Assembly (NCBI RefSeq): GCF_001183605.1
Contig: NZ_LFXJ01000013.1
Span: 186,318-250,317 of the forward strand
Source: Lysinibacillus xylanilyticus
GTDB lineage: Bacteria > Bacillota > Bacilli > Bacillales_A > Planococcaceae
Direction: 5' to 3'
DNA length: 64,000 nucleotides
Position numbers and translations under genes: made by a program. How positions within the stretch are numbered: position 1 is the stretch's first letter; the number at the start of each line of letters is the position of its first letter. Below, one piece after another: positions 7,586 through 15,924 of this stretch. The notes under the pieces were generated by a model. The model was not told where the DNA came from. It worked only from the letters and a program-made list of their open reading frames with translations, and searched no databases.

Positions 7586-7836
7586 GAGTTTCCCTGAACT
7601 GACACCCAGCAGTATGAATAGAAACGATTGAAAATCCATTATATGATGGTAGTGTAAAAGTTCGGTTAATGAACAACATTTACTTTAGTTAGAGATCACT
7701 TAGAAAAAGGTGATCTTTTTTATTGGGAAGTTCAGAAAAGTGAACTTTCCTTTAACTGACACTCAGTAATGAGAATAGAAACGATTGAAATTCCGTTATA
7801 TGATGGTAGTGTAAAAGTTTGATTGACGAGCAACAT
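7586..7836 (+). repeat. Tandem duplication of a roughly 95-bp regulatory segment
   Basis: Two copies, about 7586-7679 and 7742-7836, period about 156 bp. The most conserved parts are AATAGAAACGATTGAAA and ATATGATGGTAGTGTAAAAG, identical in both. Each copy is followed by a terminator-like hairpin. There is no open frame. The position between the late regulator and the structural genes suggests late-promoter or activator-binding sites; that is inference. Confidence 0.75.
7694..7721 (+). terminator. Hairpin/T-run after repeat copy 1
   Basis: GATCAC / GTGATC stem with a purine-rich loop and T6 tail. Confidence 0.65.
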
Positions 7837-7868
7837 ACAAAGTAAAGATAAATAACTACCAGCTAGAA

Positions 7869-7893
7869 ACCACTCCAAGCCGAGTGGTTTTTT
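7869..7893 (+). terminator. Hairpin/T-run after repeat copy 2
   Basis: ACCACTC / GAGTGGT stem with a 6-nt loop and T6 tail, 37 bp before the zinc-ribbon gene. Confidence 0.65.
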
Positions 7894-7929
7894 GCTCATT
7901 AAAATTAATAAATAGAAGGGTGTGAGTAG

Positions 7930-8238
7930 ATGGAGCCTATTTATGCAAAGTGCAATAAATCATGTGGTCACAAATTCTATGTTCAGCATTTTAAGAAAGA
8001 CAAGCTGCAGGCTGCGATTGAGAAAACTTATTTTACTTGTCCAAACTGTGGTCGAGAGTATGTATGTTTTTACACGGATGAAAATACACGTAAACTTCAA
8101 GCTACTTTAAGAGAGCTGCATCGAGAAATGAAATGGATTGAAAAAGACGAGCTAGATGGGCTGAAGAAAAAAGAGTCTGACTTAAAACAATTAATTTCGA
8201 AAGGTATGGCTAGTGTTAGAAAATTAATTGAAGGCTAA
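7930..8238 (+). CDS. Small zinc-ribbon phage protein
   Basis: 102 residues. Cysteines near residues 8 and 12 and a CPNCGREY knuckle near residue 38 make a likely four-Cys zinc ribbon, followed by a charged coiled-coil helix to the end. Similar small proteins lie just upstream of structural genes in Gram-positive phages; no biochemical role is known to me. The start ATG is behind GAAGGGTGTG. A shorter overlapping frame in another phase is a shadow. Confidence 0.65.
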   Translation: MEPIYAKCNKSCGHKFYVQHFKKDKLQAAIEKTYFTCPNCGREYVCFYTDENTRKLQATLRELHREMKWIEKDELDGLKKKESDLKQLISKGMASVRKLIEG

Positions 8239-8271
8239 TTGAATCAGTGCTCTTGAAAGGAGGTGAATAAA

Positions 8272-8466
8272 GTGAATAGGAACGCAAGAATGAAAACGTC
8301 TACTGGTTTCTTTTCAGTAGGCGTTTTTGATATTCCAAAAATCAGTAATTGTAAACAGCTTTTATATTCCGAGAAGCCAACATCATTAGAACTCTTACTT
8401 TATTTAAGAAGTTCAATATTTCATTCACTGAAAGGAGATACTATTTTTAAGTCTTACCTACATTAA
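8272..8466 (+). CDS. Short frame with a strong ribosome-binding site, possible gene remnant
   Basis: 64 codons from a GTG preceded by AAAGGAGGTGAATAAA, an almost ideal translation start. The protein resembles nothing I know, and a terminator-like hairpin (8293-8328) lies within its first 20 codons, which a real late gene would not carry. The likely reading is a genuine phage start joined to foreign downstream DNA by a deletion, exactly where terminase, portal and capsid genes would be expected. Confidence 0.3.
   Translation: MNRNARMKTSTGFFSVGVFDIPKISNCKQLLYSEKPTSLELLLYLRSSIFHSLKGDTIFKSYLH
8293..8328 (+). terminator. Terminator-like hairpin
   Basis: AAAACGTCTACTG / CAGTAGGCGTTTTT stem with a 9-nt loop and T5 tail, just upstream of the tail genes. 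Confidence 0.7.
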
Positions 8467-8488
8467 AAAAGTAGATTAGGAGAAAAAT

Positions 8489-8836
8489 ATGAGAGATCTA
8501 ATGAATCACATTCCCTCTATATTAGAGCCATTAGGTCTGCCCATCATCTTTAATGGATATCCTACGGGCTCAGAAAAGCCAAATCAGTTCATTACCTTTT
8601 TAGAGATAAGTGCAAAGCCTATCTTTGAAGTAGATGGAGATGAACTGGAAATCGAGAGGATTATACAAATCAATGTATGGTCGAATTCGAGTTATCATCA
8701 GCTTGCAGAGAACATCAAACGATTGATGGGAAGTGCGGGCTATGAGCGAACTTTAGAATATGATGAACCAAATACTACAGGCGAGTCTCACTATAATAGG
8801 GTGCTACGATTCGTCTTTTTTGATGAAAAATTATAA
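8489..8836 (+). CDS. Phage tail terminator/completion-like protein
   Basis: 115 residues. The pattern FNGYPTGSEKPNQFITFLEI, then VWSNSSYHQLAENIKRLM and a C-terminal RFVFFDEKL is that of the small siphovirus protein encoded just before the tail tube, which caps the tail or joins it to the head. The assignment rests on gene order and general pattern rather than a diagnostic motif. It is the first structural gene of the locus; no head-tail connector genes precede it. Confidence 0.6.
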   Translation: MRDLMNHIPSILEPLGLPIIFNGYPTGSEKPNQFITFLEISAKPIFEVDGDELEIERIIQINVWSNSSYHQLAENIKRLMGSAGYERTLEYDEPNTTGESHYNRVLRFVFFDEKL

Positions 8837-8856
8837 AAAATCAGGAGGTCATGTAA

Positions 8857-9432
8857 ATGACAACAGTAAATGAAAAACCACAAAAAATTAGCTTAAAACG
8901 TATTCACTATGCACTAATGACAAATGAACAAACAGAGACATGGGGTGAAGTGAAAACTTTAACAATGCCTATTTCTATGACACTGACACCAAACTTCTCA
9001 GAAGCGCATTTAGATGCTGGGGATCGAGTAGTGGATCAGGAAGCACAATTGGATTCTATCACAATTGCTGGTGAAACTGCTGATTTACCAACAGATGTGC
9101 TAGTAGATTGGTATGGACACAAAAAATCTGCTGAAGGCGGTATTATTACAAACGCAAATGATACACCAAACTCGATTGCAATTGGTTTCGAATCAGGCTC
9201 TAAGCTGGTTTGGTTAGTAAAAGCAAAATTAAAACCAGGTGAAGAAACAAATACAACTCGTAAAAAAGGTGAGACAAGTTATAAAGTATATCCATTCGGT
9301 GGTGAAGCATTACCACTAATCGATGGTGTTATCAAACATACGGTAGATACACGAGATGCAGGAGTAACAGTGACTGCAGAAACATTCTTTAAATCGGTTG
9401 CAAAACCAAGTGAAACAGTTGAAACACCATAA
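8857..9432 (+). CDS. Phage major tail tube protein (phi13/TP901-1 type)
   Basis: 191 residues, 20 bp after the previous gene behind AGGAGG. The sequence shows the tube-protein features of this family: an N-terminal KRIHYALMTNEQTETWGEVK, then beta-rich GDRVVDQEAQLDSITIAGET and DWYGHKKSAEGGIITN, and TRKKGETSYKVYPFGG. It would polymerise into hexameric rings around the tape measure. A short hairpin downstream may trim transcription so that more tube protein is made than later products. Confidence 0.8.
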   Translation: MTTVNEKPQKISLKRIHYALMTNEQTETWGEVKTLTMPISMTLTPNFSEAHLDAGDRVVDQEAQLDSITIAGETADLPTDVLVDWYGHKKSAEGGIITNANDTPNSIAIGFESGSKLVWLVKAKLKPGEETNTTRKKGETSYKVYPFGGEALPLIDGVIKHTVDTRDAGVTVTAETFFKSVAKPSETVETP

Positions 9433-9440
9433 TTAGAGAG

Positions 9441-9466
9441 AAGCCCTTTAAGGGTTTCTTTTCTTT
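9441..9466 (+). terminator. Weak hairpin after the tube gene
   Basis: AAGCCCTT / AAGGGTTT stem (one G-U pair) followed by a T-rich tract. Probably a partial terminator. Confidence 0.45.
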
Positions 9467-9540
9467 TTATTTCAAGACTCTGTGACTAACTATAATGACA
9501 GCATTATTAATGAAGATAACTAGAAAAGGATGGATGAATT

Positions 9541-9864
9541 ATGCAAATTACTTTAAAAATTAACGGACAAGAAAAAATTTTCTCGAATGACTTTGTGAAA
9601 GCACGAGTGTTCCGAAATGCACTAAAGATGAACGAAAAAATGCGAAATGAAGGTAATGAAATTTCTGTAGAAACATTTGATGAGATGATTTCCTTTGTTG
9701 TAAACGTGTTTGATAATCAATTCACAATTGATGATGTATGGGATGGTTTAGAGGCTGGAAGATTACAAGAGGAAATTATGCGAGTTTTCAATAACGTGCT
9801 AAATATTGGCGGCCTTGAAACAAAACCGGCTCTTAATGATGCTGAGGGAAAGCTAGTGGAATAA
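9541..9864 (+). CDS. Tail assembly chaperone (gpG-like)
   Basis: 107 residues, between the tube and the tape-measure genes where siphoviruses keep the G gene. It is small and acidic (ETFDEMISFVVNVFDNQFTI), a pattern common in Gram-positive phage G proteins. Its 3' end carries the slippery heptamer GGGAAAG (9846-9852) in the correct phase, so a fraction of ribosomes should continue into the T region. G binds the tape measure and keeps it soluble during assembly (family knowledge). Confidence 0.8.
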   Translation: MQITLKINGQEKIFSNDFVKARVFRNALKMNEKMRNEGNEISVETFDEMISFVVNVFDNQFTIDDVWDGLEAGRLQEEIMRVFNNVLNIGGLETKPALNDAEGKLVE

Positions 9865-10022
9865 CTCCTTATGAGTATATTAAAAAATTTTATCGGGATT
9901 TGATAAAAGAAGGTTATAAATTACATGAAGTCGACGAAATGGATATTCATTTTTGGTTTGAACTTACAAGTGATTTTGATGAAATGGAGGAGGTTACTGC
10001 TGATGAAATTTCTTGGTTGTGA
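9541..10022 (+). CDS. Tail assembly chaperone gpGT, made by -1 frameshift
   Basis: After a -1 slip on GGGAAAG (9846-9852, read G-GGA-AAG then GGG-AAA) the frame stays open to TGA at 10020-10022. It adds a segment starting ASGITPYEYIKKFYRDLIKE and ending DEISWL, about 57 residues. The heptamer is the one used by phage lambda for gpGT. The T part recruits tube subunits in lambda. There is no independent start for the T frame, which supports synthesis by frameshifting. Confidence 0.8.
9846..9852 (+). promoter_or_regulatory. Programmed -1 frameshift site GGGAAAG
   Basis: X-XXY-YYZ heptamer in phase with the G frame, six codons from the end of the gene. Confidence 0.85.
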
Positions 10023-10052
10023 TCTATTCTCCAAAAAAGGCGGTGATGAAAA

Positions 10053-13000
10053 ATGGCGGAGATTGGTGCTGTTGAACTTAGTCTAAATACTTCTAATTTC
10101 GATGGATCCATTGAGCAATCTATTAGGCGATTAACCGCAATGGGGGCAGAATTACAGGCTTTACAGGCGCTTGGTACTAACTACGAAAACTCTATGGAGG
10201 GTTTATCAAAAAAACAAGATATACTCACACGATCAGTTGAAGCATCGAACCTTAAACTAACGGAGCAACGTAATAAATATGAAGAATTAATAGCCTCCGA
10301 GTCAGCGAATACAGAAGCAATTGAACAACAAGCAATCGCTGTTAATGAAGCTCTTGCTGAATACAATCTTTTAACTACACAGTTAAAAGATGTAGATAAT
10401 CAATTAAATGTACAGACGTCAACTTGGGATAAATTCCAAGAAGCTGGAGGCAAAGTAAAATCTGTTGGCGAAAGCATATCCTCTATTACAGCCCCTATTA
10501 AAGATTTTGGTTCATTTGCTTTTAATGCTGCAGTAGATTTTGAAAGTGCTTTTGCTGGAGTTCGTCAAACGGTAAACACGAGCGAGGAAGGTTTTAAAAA
10601 GCTTGAAGATGGTATACGAGGTATGGCTAAGGAGCTGCCAGTTAGTGCTACCGAAATTGCGGGAGTTGTTGAATCAGCTGGACAGCTAGGAATTGCTGAA
10701 GAACACCTATTATCTTTCTCACGAACAGTTATTGATATGGGAAATTCCACGAGTATGACCCGTGAGCAGGCTGCAAAGGAGTTTGCTGATTTTGCAAATA
10801 TTGTTGGAATGGGGCAAGGTGATTTTGACCGTTTAGGCTCTTCAATTGTTGAACTTAGCAGCAAAACGGGTGTTGCTGCTTCTGATATTATGAAGATGGG
10901 AATGGGATTTGCCGAGCAAGCTTCTAAAGCTGGTCTAACAGAGGCGCAAATCATGGGACTAGCGGCTACTATGTCTAGTCTAGGGATTAACGCTGAAACC
11001 GGGGGAGCGGCGATGACTTCGGTTCTTCAAAAAATCCAAAAAGCAGTAGGAGATGGTGGCGATAGCTTATCAGGATTTGCTAAAGCGGCCAACATGTCTA
11101 GTGCAGATTTTAAAAAGGCCTTTGAAACAGATGCTACCTCTGCATTAGATGCCTTAGTGAAGGGGCTAGCTGAGTCATCAGAAGGTGGAGCAAACCTAAA
11201 AAGTGTACTTGCAGATCTAGGTGTTAACGGTGATGAAACAGATGTACTTTTAAGCATGGCTGATGCCTCTGATTTGCTATCATCGGCTGTTAATTCATCC
11301 TCAGCTGCGTGGGAGGAAAACACGGCTTTATCAGATAAAGCAGCTGAACGCTATAAAACGACAGAATCTCAAATGGCTACAATGAAAAATGAACTAACGG
11401 ATATTGGAATTAGCATCGGGAATATTTTAATACCGATCGTGAAGAGTTTTTTAGAAAAGCTTAAGCCATGGATTGAAAAGTTTTCTAATCTTAGCGATGG
11501 TACCAAAAAGCTAATTACGATTATTGGTGGGATTGCGGCGGTTATTGGGCCAGTTCTTGTAGTATTTGGAACATTAATATCAACGGTCGGTACAATCATT
11601 GGAGCAATTAGTAGCCTAGGATCTGTTTTTGCAGTATTAAGTGGACCAATAGGATGGGTTGTAGCTGCTATTGCCGCACTTATAGCTGGCGGTATAGCAT
11701 TATATAAAAACTGGGATGTAGTTAGCGCAAAAGCAGTTGAAATATGGGAAGGCATAGCAAGCTTTTTCTCAGAATTGTGGACAAGCATTACAGAAGCGGC
11801 TTCCGCTGCATGGGAAGGGTTTACCCAACTACTCTCAGACTTATGGACGGGATTAGTAGTAGGAGCTGAAGCAATATGGACAGGCTTGGTAGATCAGCTT
11901 GCAGGCATATGGACAAGTATTACAGATGCTGCCTCAGCTGCATGGGAAGGATTTACCCAACTACTCTCAGACTTATGGACGGGGTTAGTAGTAGGGGCTG
12001 AAGCAATATGGACAGGCTTGGTAGATTTGCTTGCAGGCATATGGACAAGCATTACTGAATCGACTTCAGTAGCATGGGAAGAGTTTACCCAGTTACTTTC
12101 AGATTTATGGACGTCAATAATAGAGGGAGCTATAGAAATATGGGAAGGTATGGTAACCTTCTTCTCGGAATTGTGGACAAGTATTACAGAAATAGCTTCT
12201 ATCGCATGGGAAGAGTTCACGCAGTTACTCTCAGACTTATGGACGTCAATAATAGAAGGAGCTATAGAGATATGGGGAGGCATAGTAGAGTTCTTCTCAG
12301 AATTGTGGACAAACATCACAGAAATAGCCTCTATCGCATGGGAAGAGTTTAGCCTACTACTTTCAGAATTGTGGACGTCAATTGTAGATGGTGCTTTAGT
12401 AATATGGGAAGGCATGGTGACCTTCTTCACTGAATTGTGGACAAATATCACAGAAATAGCCTCTATCGCATGGGAAGAATTTAGCCTGCTACTTTCAGAC
12501 TTATGGACGTCAATTGTAGATGGTGCTTTAGTAATATGGGAAGGCATGGTAACCTTCTTCTCAGAATTGTGGACAAGTATTACAGAAATAGCCTCTATCG
12601 CGTGGGAAGAGTTTACTCAACTACTCACAGACTTATGGACGTCAATTATAGACGGAGCGATAGAAATATGGACTAGCTTTGTAGAAAGCCTATCAAATAT
12701 CTGGACATCAATAGTTGATGTAGCTACCAATATATGGGGCTCTATTTCTTCTGCGATTATCGAAATAGTTACAACTATTATTAATGGAATAGAAGTTGGA
12801 TGGAATAAATTAAAAGAAACTACCGAAATTGTATTTAACGCTGTTAAGTCATTTTTGAGTGATGTATGGAATAACGTGAAAAATGCGATTGTAGGCACGG
12901 TAGGAAGTATTGTTGATTTAGTCGTATCGGGATGGACAAGGTTCAGCCAGATGACAACAAATACATTTAATACGATAAAAAGCTTTTTGAGTAATGTCTG

Positions 13001-15092
13001 GGAATCTATCAAAACTACGGTAGTAAATACAGCAACTCAATTAGTAACGAGCACTATCCAAAAATTTCTTGATATTAAAGTGGCAATAGAAACAAAGATG
13101 AATGAGGCTAAAAGAGTCGTTACTGATATTTGGGATAAAATACTTAGTATTTTCAGAGCCCTCGATTTGCGTAAAATTGGTAAAGATATTATTCAAGGTC
13201 TAATTAATGGTATTGGCGACATGGCAGATCTTGTCTGGGATAAAGCTAAATCAATTGCAACATCAATAGGAGATGCAATAAAGAGAACTTTAAAAATAAA
13301 TTCTCCTTCACGAGTAATGATTGCAATCGGTAAAGGCGTTGGTGAAGGCTTAGCAATAGGGATTGAGAAAGGCAGTGATGGAGTTAACAGAGCCGCTGAG
13401 AAATTAGCAGAGGCTGCAATTCCAGATTTAACCGAGCGTTTATCAATTTCTAAAGAGGCCATCGAAAAAGCCCAGCAAATTATAAGCAATGTAATAAAAA
13501 CCAATGCAGCTGAAATTCAGGCCTTGCATAAAGAAGCTGAGAATAAGAAAGCTGAGATTTCTCAACAGGCTTCAGATAAAATTACAGCGATCAAAAGCAA
13601 TGCAGCAAAAAAACATGTAGCTCTTACAGCAGATCAGGTAGCCCAAATCAAGAAGATAGAAGAACAATCATTAAAAGACCGCGAAGGAATTACAAATCAA
13701 TATGCTGAAAAAATGGCAAAAGCAGAATCTAGGTCTGCAGATGTAAAATTCAAAGCCTTAAAAGAATATGTTGAAGCTCAGAAATCGGCTGGAGAAATGT
13801 CGGCAAAACAAGAAGCTGAATTTTGGCGCTATAGTGCAACGGCGTTTAAAGAAGGTACAAAAGAAAAAACAAATGCATTAAAAGAGTTCAAAAAAGCGTA
13901 TTCTGAAATGGTTAAGGAACAATTCGAAAAAGAGAAGGACTCCGTTGAAAAACGTAAAAAGTACAATTCAATCTCTCTAGCAGAGGAATTGAAAATTTAT
14001 GAACGCTATCTAGGACAATATGAGGCTGGTACAGACGAACGTACGTATTATGAAGAAAAATTTTATAATACGAAAAAAGAAATAAGCGAAAAAATTAAAA
14101 CTATCAACAACGATTATTTAAAGCAGACGCAGGATGTTAACAAAAAATTATTGGATGAAGAGCAAAAACTTAATGATGATTACAATAAGGCTTTAGATAG
14201 TCGTATAAAAAGTATTAAAGGTTACTTTGGATTATTTGATGAAGTTAAAGTAACCGATCCAATTGATTCTTCCAGCTTAACGCAAAATTTAAGTGAGCAA
14301 GTGAATGCCTTATCTCAATGGCGAATTGAGTTATCAAAACTTGAAATTCGTGGATTATCAAGTGATATTATCGATGAACTCGAGGCAATGGGCCCGAGTG
14401 TCCTTGCACAGCTAGAAGCTTTAAATCGAATGACAGATGCAGAATTGAAGCAATATAAAGACTTGTATGAGAAAAAGCTGCTAATAGCAAGTGAGTCAGC
14501 AGTTAAAGAGCTAGAGCCATTAAAAGCTAAAACGGAGGAAAACATTGAGGTTCTACGTAAAACAGCAAATTCGGAATTGAACACTCTAGATAGCGAGTGG
14601 CAAAAGAAAATCAAGGATGTTGTTCTGGGAACAGAAGAAACCCTAGGCTCAATGAATGAAGTTGGGAAAAATGCTATTCAAGGTTTAATTGATGGCATGA
14701 ATGGAATGCAAACAGCATTACAGCAAACCGCAAATAACCTTGTCCAAAATGTTTCGGATACATTAAGTGATGCGCTAAATCTAAAACCAAAATCTTCTCT
14801 ATTGAAAAAGGTTGGAGATAGTGTAGTCGATGGGTTTGACTCTATTATGAATAAAGCTACTAATGTTAGTAAACTTCTAGCAAATAGTGTTACCCACGAG
14901 TCTTCTTCTTTATTGCCAATACAAAAATCCAAGAATAACAAAATATCACAAAATTCAGGGCCTTCAACTATTGTTGTACAATCCATATTAGATGGACAAG
15001 TTTTAGGAGAATCTGTTGTAGATGTCGTAAGCGGCAAACAATATAGCAATGCAAGCATTCATGCATTGACGAGGGGGTTAAGTGGTATATGA
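10053..15092 (+). CDS. Phage tail tape measure protein with Trp-rich 44-residue repeats
   Basis: 1679 residues. Order: N-terminal coiled coil (about 30-130); a PhageMin_Tail/TP901 core (about 150-400) including QAAKEFADFANIVGMGQGDF and KMGMGFAEQASKAGLTEAQI; hydrophobic segments near 490-555; seven 44-residue repeats (576-883) with Trp every 11 residues; a looser repeat zone to about 1080; then long coiled coils. It ends with a conserved-looking QGLIDGMN segment. No lysozyme or peptidase domain is visible. It sets tail length: at about 1.5 angstroms per residue the tail would be near 250 nm. It overlaps the next gene by 4 bp. Confidence 0.92.
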   Translation: MAEIGAVELSLNTSNFDGSIEQSIRRLTAMGAELQALQALGTNYENSMEGLSKKQDILTRSVEASNLKLTEQRNKYEELIASESANTEAIEQQAIAVNEALAEYNLLTTQLKDVDNQLNVQTSTWDKFQEAGGKVKSVGESISSITAPIKDFGSFAFNAAVDFESAFAGVRQTVNTSEEGFKKLEDGIRGMAKELPVSATEIAGVVESAGQLGIAEEHLLSFSRTVIDMGNSTSMTREQAAKEFADFANIVGMGQGDFDRLGSSIVELSSKTGVAASDIMKMGMGFAEQASKAGLTEAQIMGLAATMSSLGINAETGGAAMTSVLQKIQKAVGDGGDSLSGFAKAANMSSADFKKAFETDATSALDALVKGLAESSEGGANLKSVLADLGVNGDETDVLLSMADASDLLSSAVNSSSAAWEENTALSDKAAERYKTTESQMATMKNELTDIGISIGNILIPIVKSFLEKLKPWIEKFSNLSDGTKKLITIIGGIAAVIGPVLVVFGTLISTVGTIIGAISSLGSVFAVLSGPIGWVVAAIAALIAGGIALYKNWDVVSAKAVEIWEGIASFFSELWTSITEAASAAWEGFTQLLSDLWTGLVVGAEAIWTGLVDQLAGIWTSITDAASAAWEGFTQLLSDLWTGLVVGAEAIWTGLVDLLAGIWTSITESTSVAWEEFTQLLSDLWTSIIEGAIEIWEGMVTFFSELWTSITEIASIAWEEFTQLLSDLWTSIIEGAIEIWGGIVEFFSELWTNITEIASIAWEEFSLLLSELWTSIVDGALVIWEGMVTFFTELWTNITEIASIAWEEFSLLLSDLWTSIVDGALVIWEGMVTFFSELWTSITEIASIAWEEFTQLLTDLWTSIIDGAIEIWTSFVESLSNIWTSIVDVATNIWGSISSAIIEIVTTIINGIEVGWNKLKETTEIVFNAVKSFLSDVWNNVKNAIVGTVGSIVDLVVSGWTRFSQMTTNTFNTIKSFLSNVWESIKTTVVNTATQLVTSTIQKFLDIKVAIETKMNEAKRVVTDIWDKILSIFRALDLRKIGKDIIQGLINGIGDMADLVWDKAKSIATSIGDAIKRTLKINSPSRVMIAIGKGVGEGLAIGIEKGSDGVNRAAEKLAEAAIPDLTERLSISKEAIEKAQQIISNVIKTNAAEIQALHKEAENKKAEISQQASDKITAIKSNAAKKHVALTADQVAQIKKIEEQSLKDREGITNQYAEKMAKAESRSADVKFKALKEYVEAQKSAGEMSAKQEAEFWRYSATAFKEGTKEKTNALKEFKKAYSEMVKEQFEKEKDSVEKRKKYNSISLAEELKIYERYLGQYEAGTDERTYYEEKFYNTKKEISEKIKTINNDYLKQTQDVNKKLLDEEQKLNDDYNKALDSRIKSIKGYFGLFDEVKVTDPIDSSSLTQNLSEQVNALSQWRIELSKLEIRGLSSDIIDELEAMGPSVLAQLEALNRMTDAELKQYKDLYEKKLLIASESAVKELEPLKAKTEENIEVLRKTANSELNTLDSEWQKKIKDVVLGTEETLGSMNEVGKNAIQGLIDGMNGMQTALQQTANNLVQNVSDTLSDALNLKPKSSLLKKVGDSVVDGFDSIMNKATNVSKLLANSVTHESSSLLPIQKSKNNKISQNSGPSTIVVQSILDGQVLGESVVDVVSGKQYSNASIHALTRGLSGI
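11778..12701 (+). repeat. Seven 132-bp tandem repeats inside the tape-measure gene
   Basis: The repeat starts at the Trp codon of WTSIT/WTNIT and recurs with exact 132-bp spacing (first unit 11778, seventh 12570). Each unit encodes four 11-residue blocks beginning with Trp: W-T-S-I-T-E, W-E-E-F, W-T-S-I-I/V, W-E-G-M. Units 1-2 differ from 4-7 mainly in the third block. Confidence 0.92.
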
Positions 15093-15901
15093 AGATGATT
15101 TTAAAGGATGGCCGTGAAATGCTGATGAGCGACTACAGTTTAAAATTATTAAAATATTACATTCCTTCTGTATCAATAGAGCATCAATCGTCTGAGGTCG
15201 ATGGTAGTGATGGAGCAATCTTCACGAGCACACGTTTTAGTGGACGAACGATTACTGCGAAATTTATGTATAAAGCATTTGATTATCATGATTTTAAATT
15301 GTTTATTGCAGACATTAATATGCTGTTTGCCCGAAAAGAATATTTTTATATTATTTTTGATGCTGAGCCAGGGAAGCGCTGGAAGGTACGTCTTGCAAAC
15401 AGCTATCAACCAAATGAGCTACTACGAAAAGTAGGAGAGCTCGAAATACAATTTATTTGTGAAAATATTTATGCAGAATCGGTTCCTACAACTTTAGATT
15501 TAAAGGAATGGGACATTGATAAATGGGCATGGGGCATGGGTCTTGATTGGGATGAAGATTTAGCCTACTCATTTAATAGCAACCACTTCACAATTAAAAA
15601 TTACGGAAATGTTGCGGTGGATCCACGCCAAAATGAGCTTGCTATTACTTTAAAAGGTATTTTCAACGATAGCGTTACTATTACAAATAACACTACAGGA
15701 GAAGTGTATCAATTGAATGGTGCTTTATCTTCTTCTGATGAATTAAACATTAGCGGAATTCGCTCATTTAAAAACGGTACTTCCGTTTTTAAACAGACAA
15801 ATAAAAAACTCCTCTCACTAGCAGTTGGAGATAATAGTTTCTCAATCTCAGGCGGTACTGTTCACAGTATCGTTTTTAATTTTAGATTTTTATATATGTA
15901 A
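15089..15901 (+). CDS. Distal tail protein (Dit, Sipho_tail family)
   Basis: 270 residues. The N-terminal half has the Dit/Sipho_tail layout: a strand-rich start, SGRTITAKFMYKAFDYHDFK, then a segment ending GKRWKVRLANSYQPNELLRK and GELEIQFICENIYAE, the tube-like ring domain. The C-terminal domain (about 150-270) looks like a beta-sandwich (galectin-type in TP901-1 Dit). It forms the hub joining tube and tail tip. It overlaps the tape-measure stop, with GAGGGGG upstream. Confidence 0.85.
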   Translation: MKMILKDGREMLMSDYSLKLLKYYIPSVSIEHQSSEVDGSDGAIFTSTRFSGRTITAKFMYKAFDYHDFKLFIADINMLFARKEYFYIIFDAEPGKRWKVRLANSYQPNELLRKVGELEIQFICENIYAESVPTTLDLKEWDIDKWAWGMGLDWDEDLAYSFNSNHFTIKNYGNVAVDPRQNELAITLKGIFNDSVTITNNTTGEVYQLNGALSSSDELNISGIRSFKNGTSVFKQTNKKLLSLAVGDNSFSISGGTVHSIVFNFRFLYM

Positions 15902-15924
15902 ATAAGGATGGTGAAGAAAAAGAC

